The notes beneath the pieces were generated by a model. That model was not told the DNA's origin. It made no database searches and was given only the letters and a program-made list of their open reading frames with translations. From NCBI GenBank assembly GCA_011525095.1, contig WTIV01000166.1:1-20995 (forward strand): 20,995 nucleotides of DNA, read 5' to 3'. Positions 1 to 7,611 of the stretch are shown in pieces (positions within the stretch are counted from its first letter, which is position 1; each line of letters opens with the position of its first letter). The position numbers and the translations under genes are program-made. The stretch comes from Methanobacteriota archaeon. GTDB taxonomy: Archaea; Thermoplasmatota; Poseidoniia; Poseidoniales; Poseidoniaceae.

Positions 1-1
1 A

Positions 2-853
2 TCCCAATCACTAGCGGATAAATTGAATGCTACTGGTTCCAAAATTGCAGAGTTAACTTCCAAAGTTTCTGCAAGCACTAAATCCGCTATCTCAAAAACT
101 AATGATGCAGTAAAAACAGCAGTCTCAAACTCAAAAGCAAAGGCTGACGCTAGAAGGGAAGAAAAGGCAAAGAAAACAAAGGAAGATTTCTCAGCAGAGG
201 GAATTATTGACGATATTCCTCCAATGGTTACCTTGCCAGAGTTCGAAAATGAAAGGATGGCAATTGTTAGCGAACAAAATGAGAATCAAGTAATGATGCT
301 TGAGCATATGCAGAGATTATCAGAACGAGTAGACATACTCGAAAGACGGCATAAGGCAAGGTTGGAAGAGCTGTTCGAAGTTAAACAAAAAGTGGAAGAA
401 AATGAAGTTTCTAAAACCGAAAATGTTCCAATTATAGGAGCGAGCGAAGCAATGGTTGAAGCGCTTCATGTTCTTGGCGTATCAATAGTTTGGATCGCTA
501 TTTTGATCGGTGTAGACAAATACGGAGAAGGCAAAGATATCATGCTAGCATCTGTCTACCCACTAGGGATTTTTTCATGGTCTATTGGAGCATTTACCTG
601 GGCATTGTACTTACTACACAGATTAATGAAATCTGGAATCCGTATTCCACTGTTGATTAGGATACAAACATCATTAGCAGTTGGGCTAATTACGCTGATG
701 GGAGTAATGTTGAATGATGATTCTATGGGTACTGTGTCAAGTGTTTGGACATGGGGAACTTTGGTTACCATTGTCCTATTGATGGGTAGTAGTATGATTG
801 CTACAGCTTATCGCTCAACAAAAAAATTAGTTTCAAACAAATCGGATGGCTAG
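2..853 (+). CDS. Coiled-coil membrane protein, 5'-truncated
   Basis: The reading frame is open from the left edge of the window, so the true start probably lies upstream. A TTG at 23 is only an internal candidate. The visible 283 residues begin with a Lys/Ala/Ser-rich polar stretch, followed by an acidic linker. Next comes a charged heptad-like segment around MQRLSERVDILERRHKARLE that is likely a coiled coil. The last 130 or so residues hold about four hydrophobic segments, starting near ALHVLGVSIVWIAILIG and ending near TLVTIVLLMGSSMIATAY. This suggests a cytosolic coiled-coil region attached to a four-helix membrane domain. I do not recognise the family. The stop codon overlaps the end of the convergent parvulin gene by 4 nt. 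Confidence 0.7.
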   Translation, partial: SQSLADKLNATGSKIAELTSKVSASTKSAISKTNDAVKTAVSNSKAKADARREEKAKKTKEDFSAEGIIDDIPPMVTLPEFENERMAIVSEQNENQVMMLEHMQRLSERVDILERRHKARLEELFEVKQKVEENEVSKTENVPIIGASEAMVEALHVLGVSIVWIAILIGVDKYGEGKDIMLASVYPLGIFSWSIGAFTWALYLLHRLMKSGIRIPLLIRIQTSLAVGLITLMGVMLNDDSMGTVSSVWTWGTLVTIVLLMGSSMIATAYRSTKKLVSNKSDG

Positions 854-1155
854 TCGTCTCTGCGATGGACCCAAATTAGGTGATATCCAAATTTAGTCTT
901 GATGAAGCAGTCACATTGCTCTAATTCTTGTTTCCAGACCTGCTTTGAAAAAGCCGGATCCATTTGTCGTTCGTGGAACTCACCTAGGTCACCTTTTTTC
1001 TCTGATGTGGGGCAAGTGGAATAGTCTCTTGCCATTTTTTTGAACATCTTAAGTGGCTTTCTTGCGTTTGTAATTTCATTCAATATCGCTTGTGCATCGG
1101 ATTTCGAACCTACAAGTATGTGCCTGGCATGTGCATATCTTCCGGGGATTCTCAT
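850..1155 (-). CDS. Parvulin-type peptidyl-prolyl cis-trans isomerase
   Basis: A 101-residue single-domain parvulin (PpiC/rotamase family). Family landmarks are visible in order: ARHILV near residue 10, a central segment with ARDYSTCPTSEKKGDLGEF, then MDPAF, and the closing FGYHLIWVHRRDD. These match the beta1, Cys/Ser-active-site, GDLG and GYH-terminal motifs of parvulins. No signal peptide or membrane segment is present, so it is probably cytosolic, like the single-domain parvulins of thaumarchaea. The ATG lies 3 nt after the stop of the upstream glycosyltransferase, so the two are probably cotranscribed and perhaps translationally coupled. The catalysed reaction is cis-trans isomerisation of Xaa-Pro bonds. 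The substrate is unknown. Confidence 0.9.
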   Translation of the reverse strand: MRIPGRYAHARHILVGSKSDAQAILNEITNARKPLKMFKKMARDYSTCPTSEKKGDLGEFHERQMDPAFSKQVWKQELEQCDCFIKTKFGYHLIWVHRRDD

Positions 1156-1158
1156 AAT

Positions 1159-1983
1159 TTAGTCCTCCAAAATTGTTGAAACATGAACTCTGTCGGCTAT
1201 GTGAGCACATACGAACATAAATGGATTGTATGTCCATGCTAGTATGTATGTTGTCCAAACTATAACGATTGGAAATGTTGGTTTGCTTAGAGTGTTACGG
1301 ATTATTCTGAGATGTAGGCCCAAAAATAACATCAGTGAAACCTTAGGCAAAAATGAGTACAGTCGAATTCCGCTTTTTTGACCTTCATATATCGCCTTCA
1401 CAGGGGAGTGGGCAACTTTCCATCCCTCCTCAGAGAGTTGCATTAACCACCAATTTGGATATCCATAACCTTTCCAAGATTTATCCCAATTCCACGATTT
1501 TAGAACTCTACTACTCGTTGCAGTATAGCCACATTGTGCATCCCTAATACTCTGGCCGCATGCTAAAGTTGTAAGGAGTGAAAGCAGTAGGGTGCCGAAT
1601 CTTCTGATTGCAGGCATTTTTCCCGCTCTGTCCAGCCTTTCACCTTTGACATGGTGTGCTTTCCCATCGATTATTGGTTGAATCAAACTTTCCATGTCAC
1701 CAGGGTCCATTTGTCCGTCACCTGCCATTACAACAGAAATGAAATCATCTTCCAAGACCTCCAGCAGATGTTGATGGCCAGCATCAATTGCGGCACCAAC
1801 GCCATCACCCTCAAGTTGTATTAGGTCAGCATTCTTGACTAGTTTTGCAGTATTGTCTTTGGAGCCATCATCAACAACAACAACACGGTCTACAAATTCT
1901 GGAATTGTACTGAGAACATTCTCGATATGTTTCTCTTCATCCTTCGCTGGGATGACGACAGCAACGTGCATCCCCTTGTACAT
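1159..1983 (-). CDS. GT2 family glycosyltransferase, dolichyl-phosphate-sugar-synthase-like
   Basis: A GT-A fold family 2 glycosyltransferase of 274 residues from the ATG at 1983. Visible motifs are VAVVIPAKDEEKHI at the N-terminus, VVVVDDGSKDNTA (nucleotide-binding Asp pair), VVMAGDGQMDP (DxD region, with Ala at the first Asp position) and RDAQCGYTA, typical of dolichol/polyprenol-phosphate glycosyltransferases. Two hydrophobic segments at the C-terminus (around VSLMLFLGLHL and PIVIVWTTYILAWTY) would anchor it to the membrane. An extended frame reaches back to 2031, but a TATA-like box centred near 2013 puts a transcript start close to 1987, favouring ATG 1983 or ATG 1971. It likely transfers a sugar from a nucleotide donor to a polyprenyl phosphate or glycolipid. 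The donor and acceptor cannot be read from the sequence. Confidence 0.85.
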   Translation of the reverse strand: MYKGMHVAVVIPAKDEEKHIENVLSTIPEFVDRVVVVDDGSKDNTAKLVKNADLIQLEGDGVGAAIDAGHQHLLEVLEDDFISVVMAGDGQMDPGDMESLIQPIIDGKAHHVKGERLDRAGKMPAIRRFGTLLLSLLTTLACGQSIRDAQCGYTATSSRVLKSWNWDKSWKGYGYPNWWLMQLSEEGWKVAHSPVKAIYEGQKSGIRLYSFLPKVSLMLFLGLHLRIIRNTLSKPTFPIVIVWTTYILAWTYNPFMFVCAHIADRVHVSTILED

Positions 1984-2005
1984 ATCTCTGCGAAGGATAT
2001 TGATT

Positions 2006-2018
2006 TCATAATATAATG
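2006..2018 (-). promoter_or_regulatory. TATA-like box for the leftward glycosyltransferase
   Basis: On the minus strand this reads TTATATTATGAAA. Its centre is about 28 nt upstream of the ATG at 1983, the spacing expected for an archaeal TBP site serving a nearly leaderless transcript. It lies in the short divergent intergenic region. Confidence 0.45.
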
Positions 2019-2028
2019 CTTTTAGAAA

Positions 2029-2038
2029 CAAATATTCA
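2029..2038 (+). promoter_or_regulatory. TATA-like box for the rightward lipoprotein gene
   Basis: The sequence CAAATATTCA sits about 30 nt upstream of the ATG at 2065. This would give a transcript with a very short leader. It is paired back to back with the leftward TATA-like box at 2006-2018. Confidence 0.35.
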
Positions 2039-2064
2039 TAGCAACATCCAATGAATTGGAATTT

Positions 2065-2661
2065 ATGAAAGCAATTAGTGTCTGTGTAGTCTTTGCATTA
2101 TTGATGATACCTGGTTGTACGAATCCTCCAGTTGTCGAAGAGGTCATCACAGAAGATGAATTTACACCTCCTGAAAGACTCAATTTGGTAGCAGACACAG
2201 CAGGAAGAGAGATTGACCGTGGTAGTACAATGGATATTCTTGAGGATGCTGCAGGACAGAATACTCTGATACTTTGGGTATCTACAGGATGCAGTGGTTG
2301 TCATGATTGGACGGAGATGATTGCAGATGAAATGCGAAGCGGTAACATTTCCAATGAAACTAGGATTGTAACTGTTCATCGGTACCCATCTTTTGAATCA
2401 AGAGGTGACGTAATCGAAACCTATGCTACGGAAAACACGTCAACTGAATCACTGTGGCCAGTTTTACTGACCTATGACGGCCAACCAGCTATTGACGTAG
2501 TCAAAGGGAAAGAAACAGAATATGATTTTGCTAAAGCATTCGAAACACCTGCAACTCCCTCCTTCACGATTCTTGATGGAGATGGAAAGACCATATGGAA
2601 AAACAAGGAATATTGGGCAGACAAGTCTGTTCTATCTGAGGCATTGGAAAATCTCGAGTGA
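2065..2661 (+). CDS. Thioredoxin-fold lipoprotein (CSGC)
   Basis: The gene encodes 198 residues from ATG 2065; a TTG three codons earlier is less likely. The N-terminus is a lipoprotein signal: a short positive start, a hydrophobic core, then MIPGC with the lipidated Cys at about residue 18. After an acidic linker comes a thioredoxin-like domain: a beta strand LILWVSTGCSGCHDW with the redox pair C76/C79, and later TPATPSFTILDGDGKTIW, the cis-Pro loop and following strand of TlpA/thioredoxin folds. It is therefore probably an extracytoplasmic thiol-disulphide protein tethered to the outer face of the membrane. It may act as reductase, oxidase or isomerase; the CxxC dipeptide does not decide. 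It resembles in layout, but is distinct from, the CGAC protein at 18119. Confidence 0.8.
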   Translation: MKAISVCVVFALLMIPGCTNPPVVEEVITEDEFTPPERLNLVADTAGREIDRGSTMDILEDAAGQNTLILWVSTGCSGCHDWTEMIADEMRSGNISNETRIVTVHRYPSFESRGDVIETYATENTSTESLWPVLLTYDGQPAIDVVKGKETEYDFAKAFETPATPSFTILDGDGKTIWKNKEYWADKSVLSEALENLE

Positions 2662-2680
2662 ATCTAAATCAGAACCTAAC

Positions 2681-2704
2681 AAATCAAGTTTAGGGATTTG
2701 ATTT
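2681..2704. repeat. Short inverted repeat between lipoprotein and GT2-like gene
   Basis: AAATCAA at 2681-2687 is the reverse complement of TTGATTT at 2698-2704, with a 10-nt spacer. It lies 20 nt after one stop codon and 40 nt before the next start. It could be a weak terminator hairpin or an operator. It may also be chance in AT-rich DNA. Confidence 0.3.
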
Positions 2705-2744
2705 TGTCCACGAACTTCTTGAAATAGAAGGTATCCCCGGTGTT

Positions 2745-3569
2745 ATGGAGTCCTTGAGAATAGTACTGATGGGCAAGGACTTCGAATTACGCCTAGTATC
2801 TCTGGTGGTTAGGGCAAGAGAACTCGCAAATGAAGTCAGTGTCATCGATTTAGGCAGTATAGATGACACTGTCAAGATGGCAAACAAGATCGATTGTGAA
2901 GTTACTACTCACACAGGAGACATACTGGTGCCAACATTAAGCGGTTTACTTACGAAAAATAATAACGCAGAATGTACCCTATTGATTCACGTTAACGGGC
3001 GTTTCAAATTAAGAGATATGCCCCTCCTTGTAAACAGAGCCAAAGAAAATTGGGACGTACACATGTCATTTTTTAGTGAAGAGAGCGATAACTCAAATCC
3101 TCAAGAAATTGTGTACAGAGACGCTGAAATTTCTCACTTGGCAGCTACACAAATAGGATTGGATGAACTTTCTAAAGCTAATGAGAATCAAACCCCACTC
3201 GAATTAGACCAAAATTTGAGAGTTCGTGTATTACATTCAAAACCTAGGCCAAAGGTACAGCAGAGAGAGTCACTAGCATCTGCCTCTAAGTTTGCTCAGT
3301 TGTTTTACTGGATGCTTGAATCTCGCCACCCCCTTCTATTATTCGGAATTCCGGGTGTAGTTTTGTTTTGGGTAGGATATAGGTTATCAGGGGATGTTCT
3401 CGACAACTTCTCTGAGTGGAATGAGACTAGCGTAGGAGTAGGTCTGGCAGTAATTGCAGTCACGCTAATGGGATTATTTGCAATGATGGTCGGCTTAATT
3501 TTGTACATCATGGGAAAACAGGTAAAGCAAATCCAAGCCCAATACAACCAATGGCCAAAAGACCAATGA
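2745..3569 (+). CDS. Membrane-anchored GT2-like protein lacking the DxD motif
   Basis: A 274-residue protein whose N-terminal 170 residues follow the GT2 layout in degenerate form. VSVIDLGSIDDTVKMA sits where GT2 enzymes have the VDDGS strand-loop, and LLIHVNGRFKLRDMPLLV sits where they have the LDADGQHDPxDIPxLV segment. The acidic residues that bind nucleotide-sugar and metal are mostly gone. The C-terminal part, from about residue 193, has a short amphipathic stretch followed by two transmembrane helices (HPLLLFGIPGVVLFWVGY and VAVIAVTL-like segments ending in MMVGLILYIMGKQVKQI). This is the same arrangement as the C-terminus of the active GT2 enzyme at 15684-16616 (PLLVLGLPGLGLFAAG ... MMATGLVLQSARNFL). 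I infer a catalytically inactive paralogue or a diverged enzyme. ATG 2745 is the first possible common start after an in-frame stop at 2691. Confidence 0.7.
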   Translation: MESLRIVLMGKDFELRLVSLVVRARELANEVSVIDLGSIDDTVKMANKIDCEVTTHTGDILVPTLSGLLTKNNNAECTLLIHVNGRFKLRDMPLLVNRAKENWDVHMSFFSEESDNSNPQEIVYRDAEISHLAATQIGLDELSKANENQTPLELDQNLRVRVLHSKPRPKVQQRESLASASKFAQLFYWMLESRHPLLLFGIPGVVLFWVGYRLSGDVLDNFSEWNETSVGVGLAVIAVTLMGLFAMMVGLILYIMGKQVKQIQAQYNQWPKDQ

Positions 3570-3578
3570 GGTGGAAAA

Positions 3579-4292
3579 ATGCAGCATCTGATTTGCTTCG
3601 ATATGGATAGGGTTCTCGTTGACCATATGTCAACTTGGCAGTACGTGTATGACCGTTTAGAGATTTCAAATGAAGAAGCGTTCAACCTTTACAATCAAGG
3701 GAAGTTGGACGAATGGGATTGGTTGAAGATGGATTTAGGCATGATCAAATCTGCTTATCCTGGAATCACAGATCAAAAAATGCGAGATTTATGTGAAGGT
3801 ACTCCCCTAATGGCGGGCATACATGAGTGTCTTCAATGGATTATTGACGAGGGGCATGAAATAGCAATCATCAGTGGAGGAATGCAGGAAACAGCAAGAG
3901 ACATTGCATGCATGTTCCCAAGTGAAAAGCCTTGGAGTAGACGATGGGGAGGAATAAATCGCCATCGTGGGATGGATACAAAGTTCCACGTTTTCACAAA
4001 TGGATGGTTGGAAAGAAACGATGGCTCTATCGACGATTATGGGCGTTATCAAGTTCAGATGAATGGCAAAGGTTCAATCGTCAAGATGCTACAAAGGCGT
4101 TTAGGAATACCAAAAGAGCGAACCATCTCAATAGGTGATAGTGCTGGCGACATTGGAATGTTCCAAGAGAGTGAGTTGTCAATTTGTTTCAATCCGTGGG
4201 ATGAAAAGCCTGTAGCAGTGGCTAAAATGACAATCAGAAGTCGCAACCTTCTCGATGTTCTTGATGCAATCAAGAAGCAAATCATGGAGTAA
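3579..4292 (+). CDS. HAD-superfamily phosphatase, phosphoserine-phosphatase-like
   Basis: The 237-residue protein carries all four HAD motifs. Motif I is FDMDRVLVD (nucleophile D8, acid/base D10), motif II is IISGG near S99, the motif III lysine is in GKGSIV near K164, and motif IV is IGDSAGDIGMF near 186-194. A helical cap lies between motifs I and II. The layout matches SerB-like and related small-molecule phosphatases, but Arg after the second Asp replaces the usual Gly/Ser, so the substrate is uncertain. The ATG is preceded by GAGGTGG, a good ribosome-binding site, 5 nt upstream. The gene follows the GT2-like gene by 9 nt, suggesting cotranscription. Its 3' end overlaps the convergent asnS by 11 nt. 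Confidence 0.85.
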   Translation: MQHLICFDMDRVLVDHMSTWQYVYDRLEISNEEAFNLYNQGKLDEWDWLKMDLGMIKSAYPGITDQKMRDLCEGTPLMAGIHECLQWIIDEGHEIAIISGGMQETARDIACMFPSEKPWSRRWGGINRHRGMDTKFHVFTNGWLERNDGSIDDYGRYQVQMNGKGSIVKMLQRRLGIPKERTISIGDSAGDIGMFQESELSICFNPWDEKPVAVAKMTIRSRNLLDVLDAIKKQIME

Positions 4293-5613
4293 CTCTTCTA
4301 GAGTCCCTTGGGAATGGTATGACTTCTCTGATGTGGTCTGCCCCGGATAACCAAGAACATACTCTGTCGACACCAAGACCGAATCCACCGTGGGGAACTC
4401 CTCCGTACGTTCGAGTATCAATGTAGAATTGGTAAGGTTCTCTAGGTACACCCTCCTCATCGATTCTTGCAAGAATCTCTTCTTCAGACCAAGTTCTCTC
4501 TCCACCGCCGATAATCTCTCCATATCCTTCGGGTGCTAGAAGGTCGTGACACAAAACATAATTTCCATCATCTGGATCTACTCTGTGATAGAATGGCTTT
4601 GCAATCTTTGGATAATGGGTAAGGAAGTGTGGAACTTCGAAATCTTGTGTGAGAACTTTTTCTTTGGAGTAATCTAAATCTTGACCCCACTCGATTTCAA
4701 TTCCCATTCCTTGAAGTGTTTCAACAGCTTCATCATAGCGCATTCTTGGATATGGGTTGTCAGCATATCTTGCTAACAAATCTAGATCCCTGTCTATACT
4801 GTTGAGTTCTGCTTCACGCTCATCGAGGACGGTCTTTGCAATGTGGCGGACCAGCCCTTCTCCGTGTGACATGATTTCAGCGTTTGATGCCCAAGCAACT
4901 TCCATTTCAGCATGCCAGAATTCAGTCAAGTGTCTGCGAGTTCTGCTCTTTTCTGCTCTAAATGATGGGGCAATAGTGTACAATCTTTCCAAAGCAGGCA
5001 TTGCTGCTTCAGCGTAAAGTTGCCAAGACTGTGTCAGGTATGCCTTTCTGCCAAAGTATGGGACTTCGAATAGTGTAGAGCCACCCTCAACTGCTCCAGC
5101 GACGAAGTTTGGTGCTTGGTATTCTGTGAAATCTCTACCTCTGAAGTAGGAGTGAATTGCTCCAAATACGCTGGATCTAATTTTCAACATGTCAGTCATT
5201 CTACCGGTTCTAAGGTATAGGTGTCGATTGTCGAGGAGGAATTCGGTTTCTCCACCGTCCGCAGCTTCCATTGCGGATTCTGTAATTGGGAATGGAGTTT
5301 CAGGGTTAACTGGTCCAATTACTTCTGCACTACTAACGATCAACTCGTGGCCTCCTGGTGCTCTCTCGTCAACGTTGACAGTACCTTTGAGAATTAGGGA
5401 TGCTTCAATTAGTGCTCCCTTAAGGGATTCAAATGAATCATCGCCGATAACGTCACGCTTTGCTACGCATTGAATTGTACCTGTAGAGTCTCTAAGTACA
5501 ACGAATCTGATTTTATTTGAACCACGAGATCTCTTAATCCAGCCCTTCAATTCAACCTCAGCGCCATCATGTGCGCCTGCCTGGACATCTCCAATCCAGA
5601 ACTCCTTCGCCAT
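4282..5613 (-). CDS. asnS: Asparaginyl-tRNA synthetase
   Basis: A class IIb aminoacyl-tRNA synthetase of 443 residues from ATG 5613. The N-terminal OB-fold (about residues 5-105) contains VELKGWIKRSRGSNKIRFV and GTVNVDERAPGGHEL, typical of archaeal AsnRS. The catalytic domain shows GAVEGGSTLFEV, motif 2 with FRAEKSRTRRHLTEFWHAEM, LAPEGYGEIIGGGER, and motif 3 VPHGGFGLGVDRV. The ending HIREVIPFPRDSRRVTP carries the VIPFPR signature that separates AsnRS from AspRS. The enzyme charges tRNA-Asn directly with asparagine using ATP, so this cell probably need not make Asn-tRNA only by transamidation. An in-frame ATG at 5631 would add six residues; 5613 gives the more family-like N-terminus. Confidence 0.95.
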   Translation of the reverse strand: MAKEFWIGDVQAGAHDGAEVELKGWIKRSRGSNKIRFVVLRDSTGTIQCVAKRDVIGDDSFESLKGALIEASLILKGTVNVDERAPGGHELIVSSAEVIGPVNPETPFPITESAMEAADGGETEFLLDNRHLYLRTGRMTDMLKIRSSVFGAIHSYFRGRDFTEYQAPNFVAGAVEGGSTLFEVPYFGRKAYLTQSWQLYAEAAMPALERLYTIAPSFRAEKSRTRRHLTEFWHAEMEVAWASNAEIMSHGEGLVRHIAKTVLDEREAELNSIDRDLDLLARYADNPYPRMRYDEAVETLQGMGIEIEWGQDLDYSKEKVLTQDFEVPHFLTHYPKIAKPFYHRVDPDDGNYVLCHDLLAPEGYGEIIGGGERTWSEEEILARIDEEGVPREPYQFYIDTRTYGGVPHGGFGLGVDRVCSWLSGADHIREVIPFPRDSRRVTP

Positions 5614-5773
5614 GATTGCCCCAGAAGGCATTATGCTTCAAAGCCTCGCCTCCTCCCTCTGATAAGTTTAGTTTGAATTTTGATATCCCTTGTTTCTTTC
5701 CAACTTCATAATCAGTCACTTTGTGATTCATTTTACAGAAACCATCAAACATCAGTTCTGTCAATTATATGAT

Positions 5774-6679
5774 GTGAGTCGCACTGTTGTTTACGCAATT
5801 GGTGGTAATGCTCTGTCGTCACCAAAAGGAGGGCAGGAGCATGATACAGCTCTAGTACTTGCTAAAGTGATGAGTGATGTTATCGACCTGCTTGAAGCAG
5901 GTTGGAGGGTTATACTAACTCATGGAAACGGACCACAGGTAGGTCATTTGATGTCATTAGATGGATCCCAGCCAATGGAGGAATGGGTAGCAGCAACTCA
6001 AGGAATGATAGGTCATTCATTATCCATCAATCTTGACTCAATTCTTCTGAAGAGGGCTAGACCCGAATCTACCGCAGTCGTCTTAACAAGAGTCGAAGTT
6101 GATACATCGGACGAAGCCTTTGCATTTCCCACAAAACCTGTTGGTCCAATTTTGAGTGACAAACAGGTAATGGCTGAAGATTGGGATATTGCTGAGACAG
6201 TAAATGGCCCGCGCCGTGTCGTAGCCTCTCCAAAGCCCCTGAGAATATTAGACTTAGAAGTCATAAGGGCACTAATTGATAGGAGCGCCATCGTGATTTG
6301 TTGTGGTGGTGGTGGAATTCCTGTTGTTAACAAAGGAGAATACTACTCGGGTATTCCTGCTGTTATCGATAAGGATAGGCTAAGTTCTCTGTTAGCGATT
6401 GAAATGAAGGTTGATGCGCTGATTATCTCAACCGCAATCGATGCGGTTAGGACCGGTTTTGGTACAGAATATGAAGAAATACATGGAGAATTGACGGTAC
6501 AACAAGCTGAAATTTACCTTGAACAGGGCGAGTTTCCAGCAGGTTCTATGGGCCCAAAAATAGCATCTCTTATCGAATTTGCAAAATCCAGAACTGGAGT
6601 TAAGTCTGTGCTTTGTCAACCTGGCGATGCTCTCAAAGCCCTTAGGGGAGATAGCGGAACCTCGATTTCAATTGAATAA
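5774..6679 (+). CDS. arcC: Carbamate kinase
   Basis: A 301-residue amino-acid-kinase-fold enzyme from a GTG start at 5774. The frame is open back to 5690, but the extra 28 residues look unlike a protein start and the family begins right at VVYAIGGNAL. Motifs in order are AIGGNAL (phosphate-binding), LTHGNGPQVG, RRVVASPKP, VICCGGGGIPVV, VIDKDRLSSLLA and GSMGPKIASLIEF with the catalytic Lys. Length and motifs fit ArcC/carbamate kinase. It reversibly transfers phosphate between carbamoyl phosphate and ADP, giving ATP, carbamate and then ammonia and CO2. No arginine deiminase or ornithine carbamoyltransferase gene is adjacent, so the carbamoyl phosphate source or sink is encoded elsewhere. Confidence 0.93.
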   Translation: MSRTVVYAIGGNALSSPKGGQEHDTALVLAKVMSDVIDLLEAGWRVILTHGNGPQVGHLMSLDGSQPMEEWVAATQGMIGHSLSINLDSILLKRARPESTAVVLTRVEVDTSDEAFAFPTKPVGPILSDKQVMAEDWDIAETVNGPRRVVASPKPLRILDLEVIRALIDRSAIVICCGGGGIPVVNKGEYYSGIPAVIDKDRLSSLLAIEMKVDALIISTAIDAVRTGFGTEYEEIHGELTVQQAEIYLEQGEFPAGSMGPKIASLIEFAKSRTGVKSVLCQPGDALKALRGDSGTSISIE

Positions 6680-6713
6680 ATTCCAACCAAGAATTTGGTT
6701 ATGGATTGGATTA

Positions 6714-6722
6714 GATTAAATA
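6714..6722 (+). promoter_or_regulatory. TATA-like box for tRNA-Lys
   Basis: GATTAAATA is centred about 26 nt upstream of the first base of the tRNA. This is the standard distance for an archaeal TBP site driving transcription from, or very near, the mature 5' end. Confidence 0.5.
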
Positions 6723-6743
6723 CGAAATGCTGGAGGAACGGTT

Positions 6744-6817
6744 GGGCCTGTAGCTTAGTCAGGTAGAGCGATGGACTCTTAATCCATCGGTCGCGGGTTC
6801 GAACCCCGTCAGGCCCG
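6744..6817 (+). tRNA. tRNA-Lys (anticodon CUU)
   Basis: A complete cloverleaf can be drawn by hand over 74 nt. The acceptor GGGCCTG pairs perfectly with CAGGCCC. The D arm is GCTTAGTCAGGTAGAGC. The anticodon stem ATGGA/TCCAT encloses the loop CTCTTAA with CTT at 6778-6780. The variable loop is five bases. The T arm is GCGGG/CCCGT with loop TTCGAAC. The discriminator base is G and CCA is not encoded. The gene ends 11 nt before the convergent rpiA stop. Confidence 0.97.
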
Positions 6818-6828
6818 CTAACATCCAA

Positions 6829-7536
6829 TTACGAGGTCAGTCTACCTTTTGGATTGAGGACTGTTTGCACTCCATCTGAACCTGCTAGCACAACAGCATC
6901 ACACATATTGTTAAACAACCCAACTTGAACTACTCCTGCAATCTGTAAAATTTGAGTTTCTAGAGAATTAGGATCAGTTATTTTGGGCCCAGTATGAGCA
7001 TCAGCGATCATGTTACCATTGTCGGTTACAACCGGTCCATCACCGGCCATTCTGATGTTAACTCTGCAGTCGAGTAATCTGCTGAGTGCTCTTACCGTTG
7101 CTTCATGAGAAAAAGGTGTGACTTCTATTGGAAGAGGAAATGCGCCTAAAGTATCAACTCGCTTTCTATCGTCAGCAACGACAACCATGCTCGAACTCTC
7201 CTGTGCAACTATCTTCTCTCTTAGCAGTGCAGCACCCCCTCCTTTGATTAATTGAAAGTCAGGGTCATACTCATCCGCTCCATCGATTACGATGTCCAAA
7301 CCATCTATTTCGGATAATTCCACAAGGGGAATTCCCACTTCTATTGCCAATTTTTCTGTTGCTAGACTGGTCGGTACTCCTACAATTTCTAGCCCTTCTT
7401 CGGCCATTCTTCTTCCTAGTTCAATGACTGTATGTTTGACAGTGGAACCGGTTCCTAGACCTACTTTCATTCCTGATTTGACAAATTGACAAGCCTCTAT
7501 CCCGGCTTTCTTCTTCAAGGCTTCAACATCTGCCAT
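6829..7536 (-). CDS. rpiA: Ribose-5-phosphate isomerase A
   Basis: At 235 residues this is the usual size of RpiA. Landmarks are VGLGTGSTVKH (26-35, phosphate loop), VPTSLAT, IDGADEYD (84-91, catalytic Asp residues), LIKGGGAALLREK (96-108, with the general-base Glu), TPFSHE, VTDNGNMIAD, and a C-terminal GLFNNMCDAVVLAGSDG. The family's KGGGG tract is KGGGA here, a minor change. The enzyme interconverts ribose 5-phosphate and ribulose 5-phosphate in the cytosol, supplying ribose for nucleotides. ATG 7536 is the natural start. The gene is divergent from the large surface protein, with 75 nt between the starts. Confidence 0.96.
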   Translation of the reverse strand: MADVEALKKKAGIEACQFVKSGMKVGLGTGSTVKHTVIELGRRMAEEGLEIVGVPTSLATEKLAIEVGIPLVELSEIDGLDIVIDGADEYDPDFQLIKGGGAALLREKIVAQESSSMVVVADDRKRVDTLGAFPLPIEVTPFSHEATVRALSRLLDCRVNIRMAGDGPVVTDNGNMIADAHTGPKITDPNSLETQILQIAGVVQVGLFNNMCDAVVLAGSDGVQTVLNPKGRLTS

Positions 7537-7611
7537 GAAGTTGCTAAAACAACCGAGTCAATAAGCAATGTGAAGCGAATGTCTGAAGTGCTTTGAGGTA
7601 ATCGCACACAT

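Noticed and set aside
1984..2031. Upstream extension of the leftward GT2 to an ATG-like start at 2031
   Set aside because: A TATA-like box lies inside this stretch and would place the transcript start after it.
4282..5613. Aspartyl-tRNA synthetase as an alternative for asnS
   Set aside because: The ending VIPFPR and the GTVNVDERAPGG/GAVEGGSTLF segments match archaeal AsnRS rather than AspRS.
5690..5773. 28-residue N-terminal extension of carbamate kinase
   Set aside because: The family starts at the phosphate-binding AIGGNAL strand, and the extension is His/Phe-rich, unlike a kinase start. GTG 5774 is preferred.
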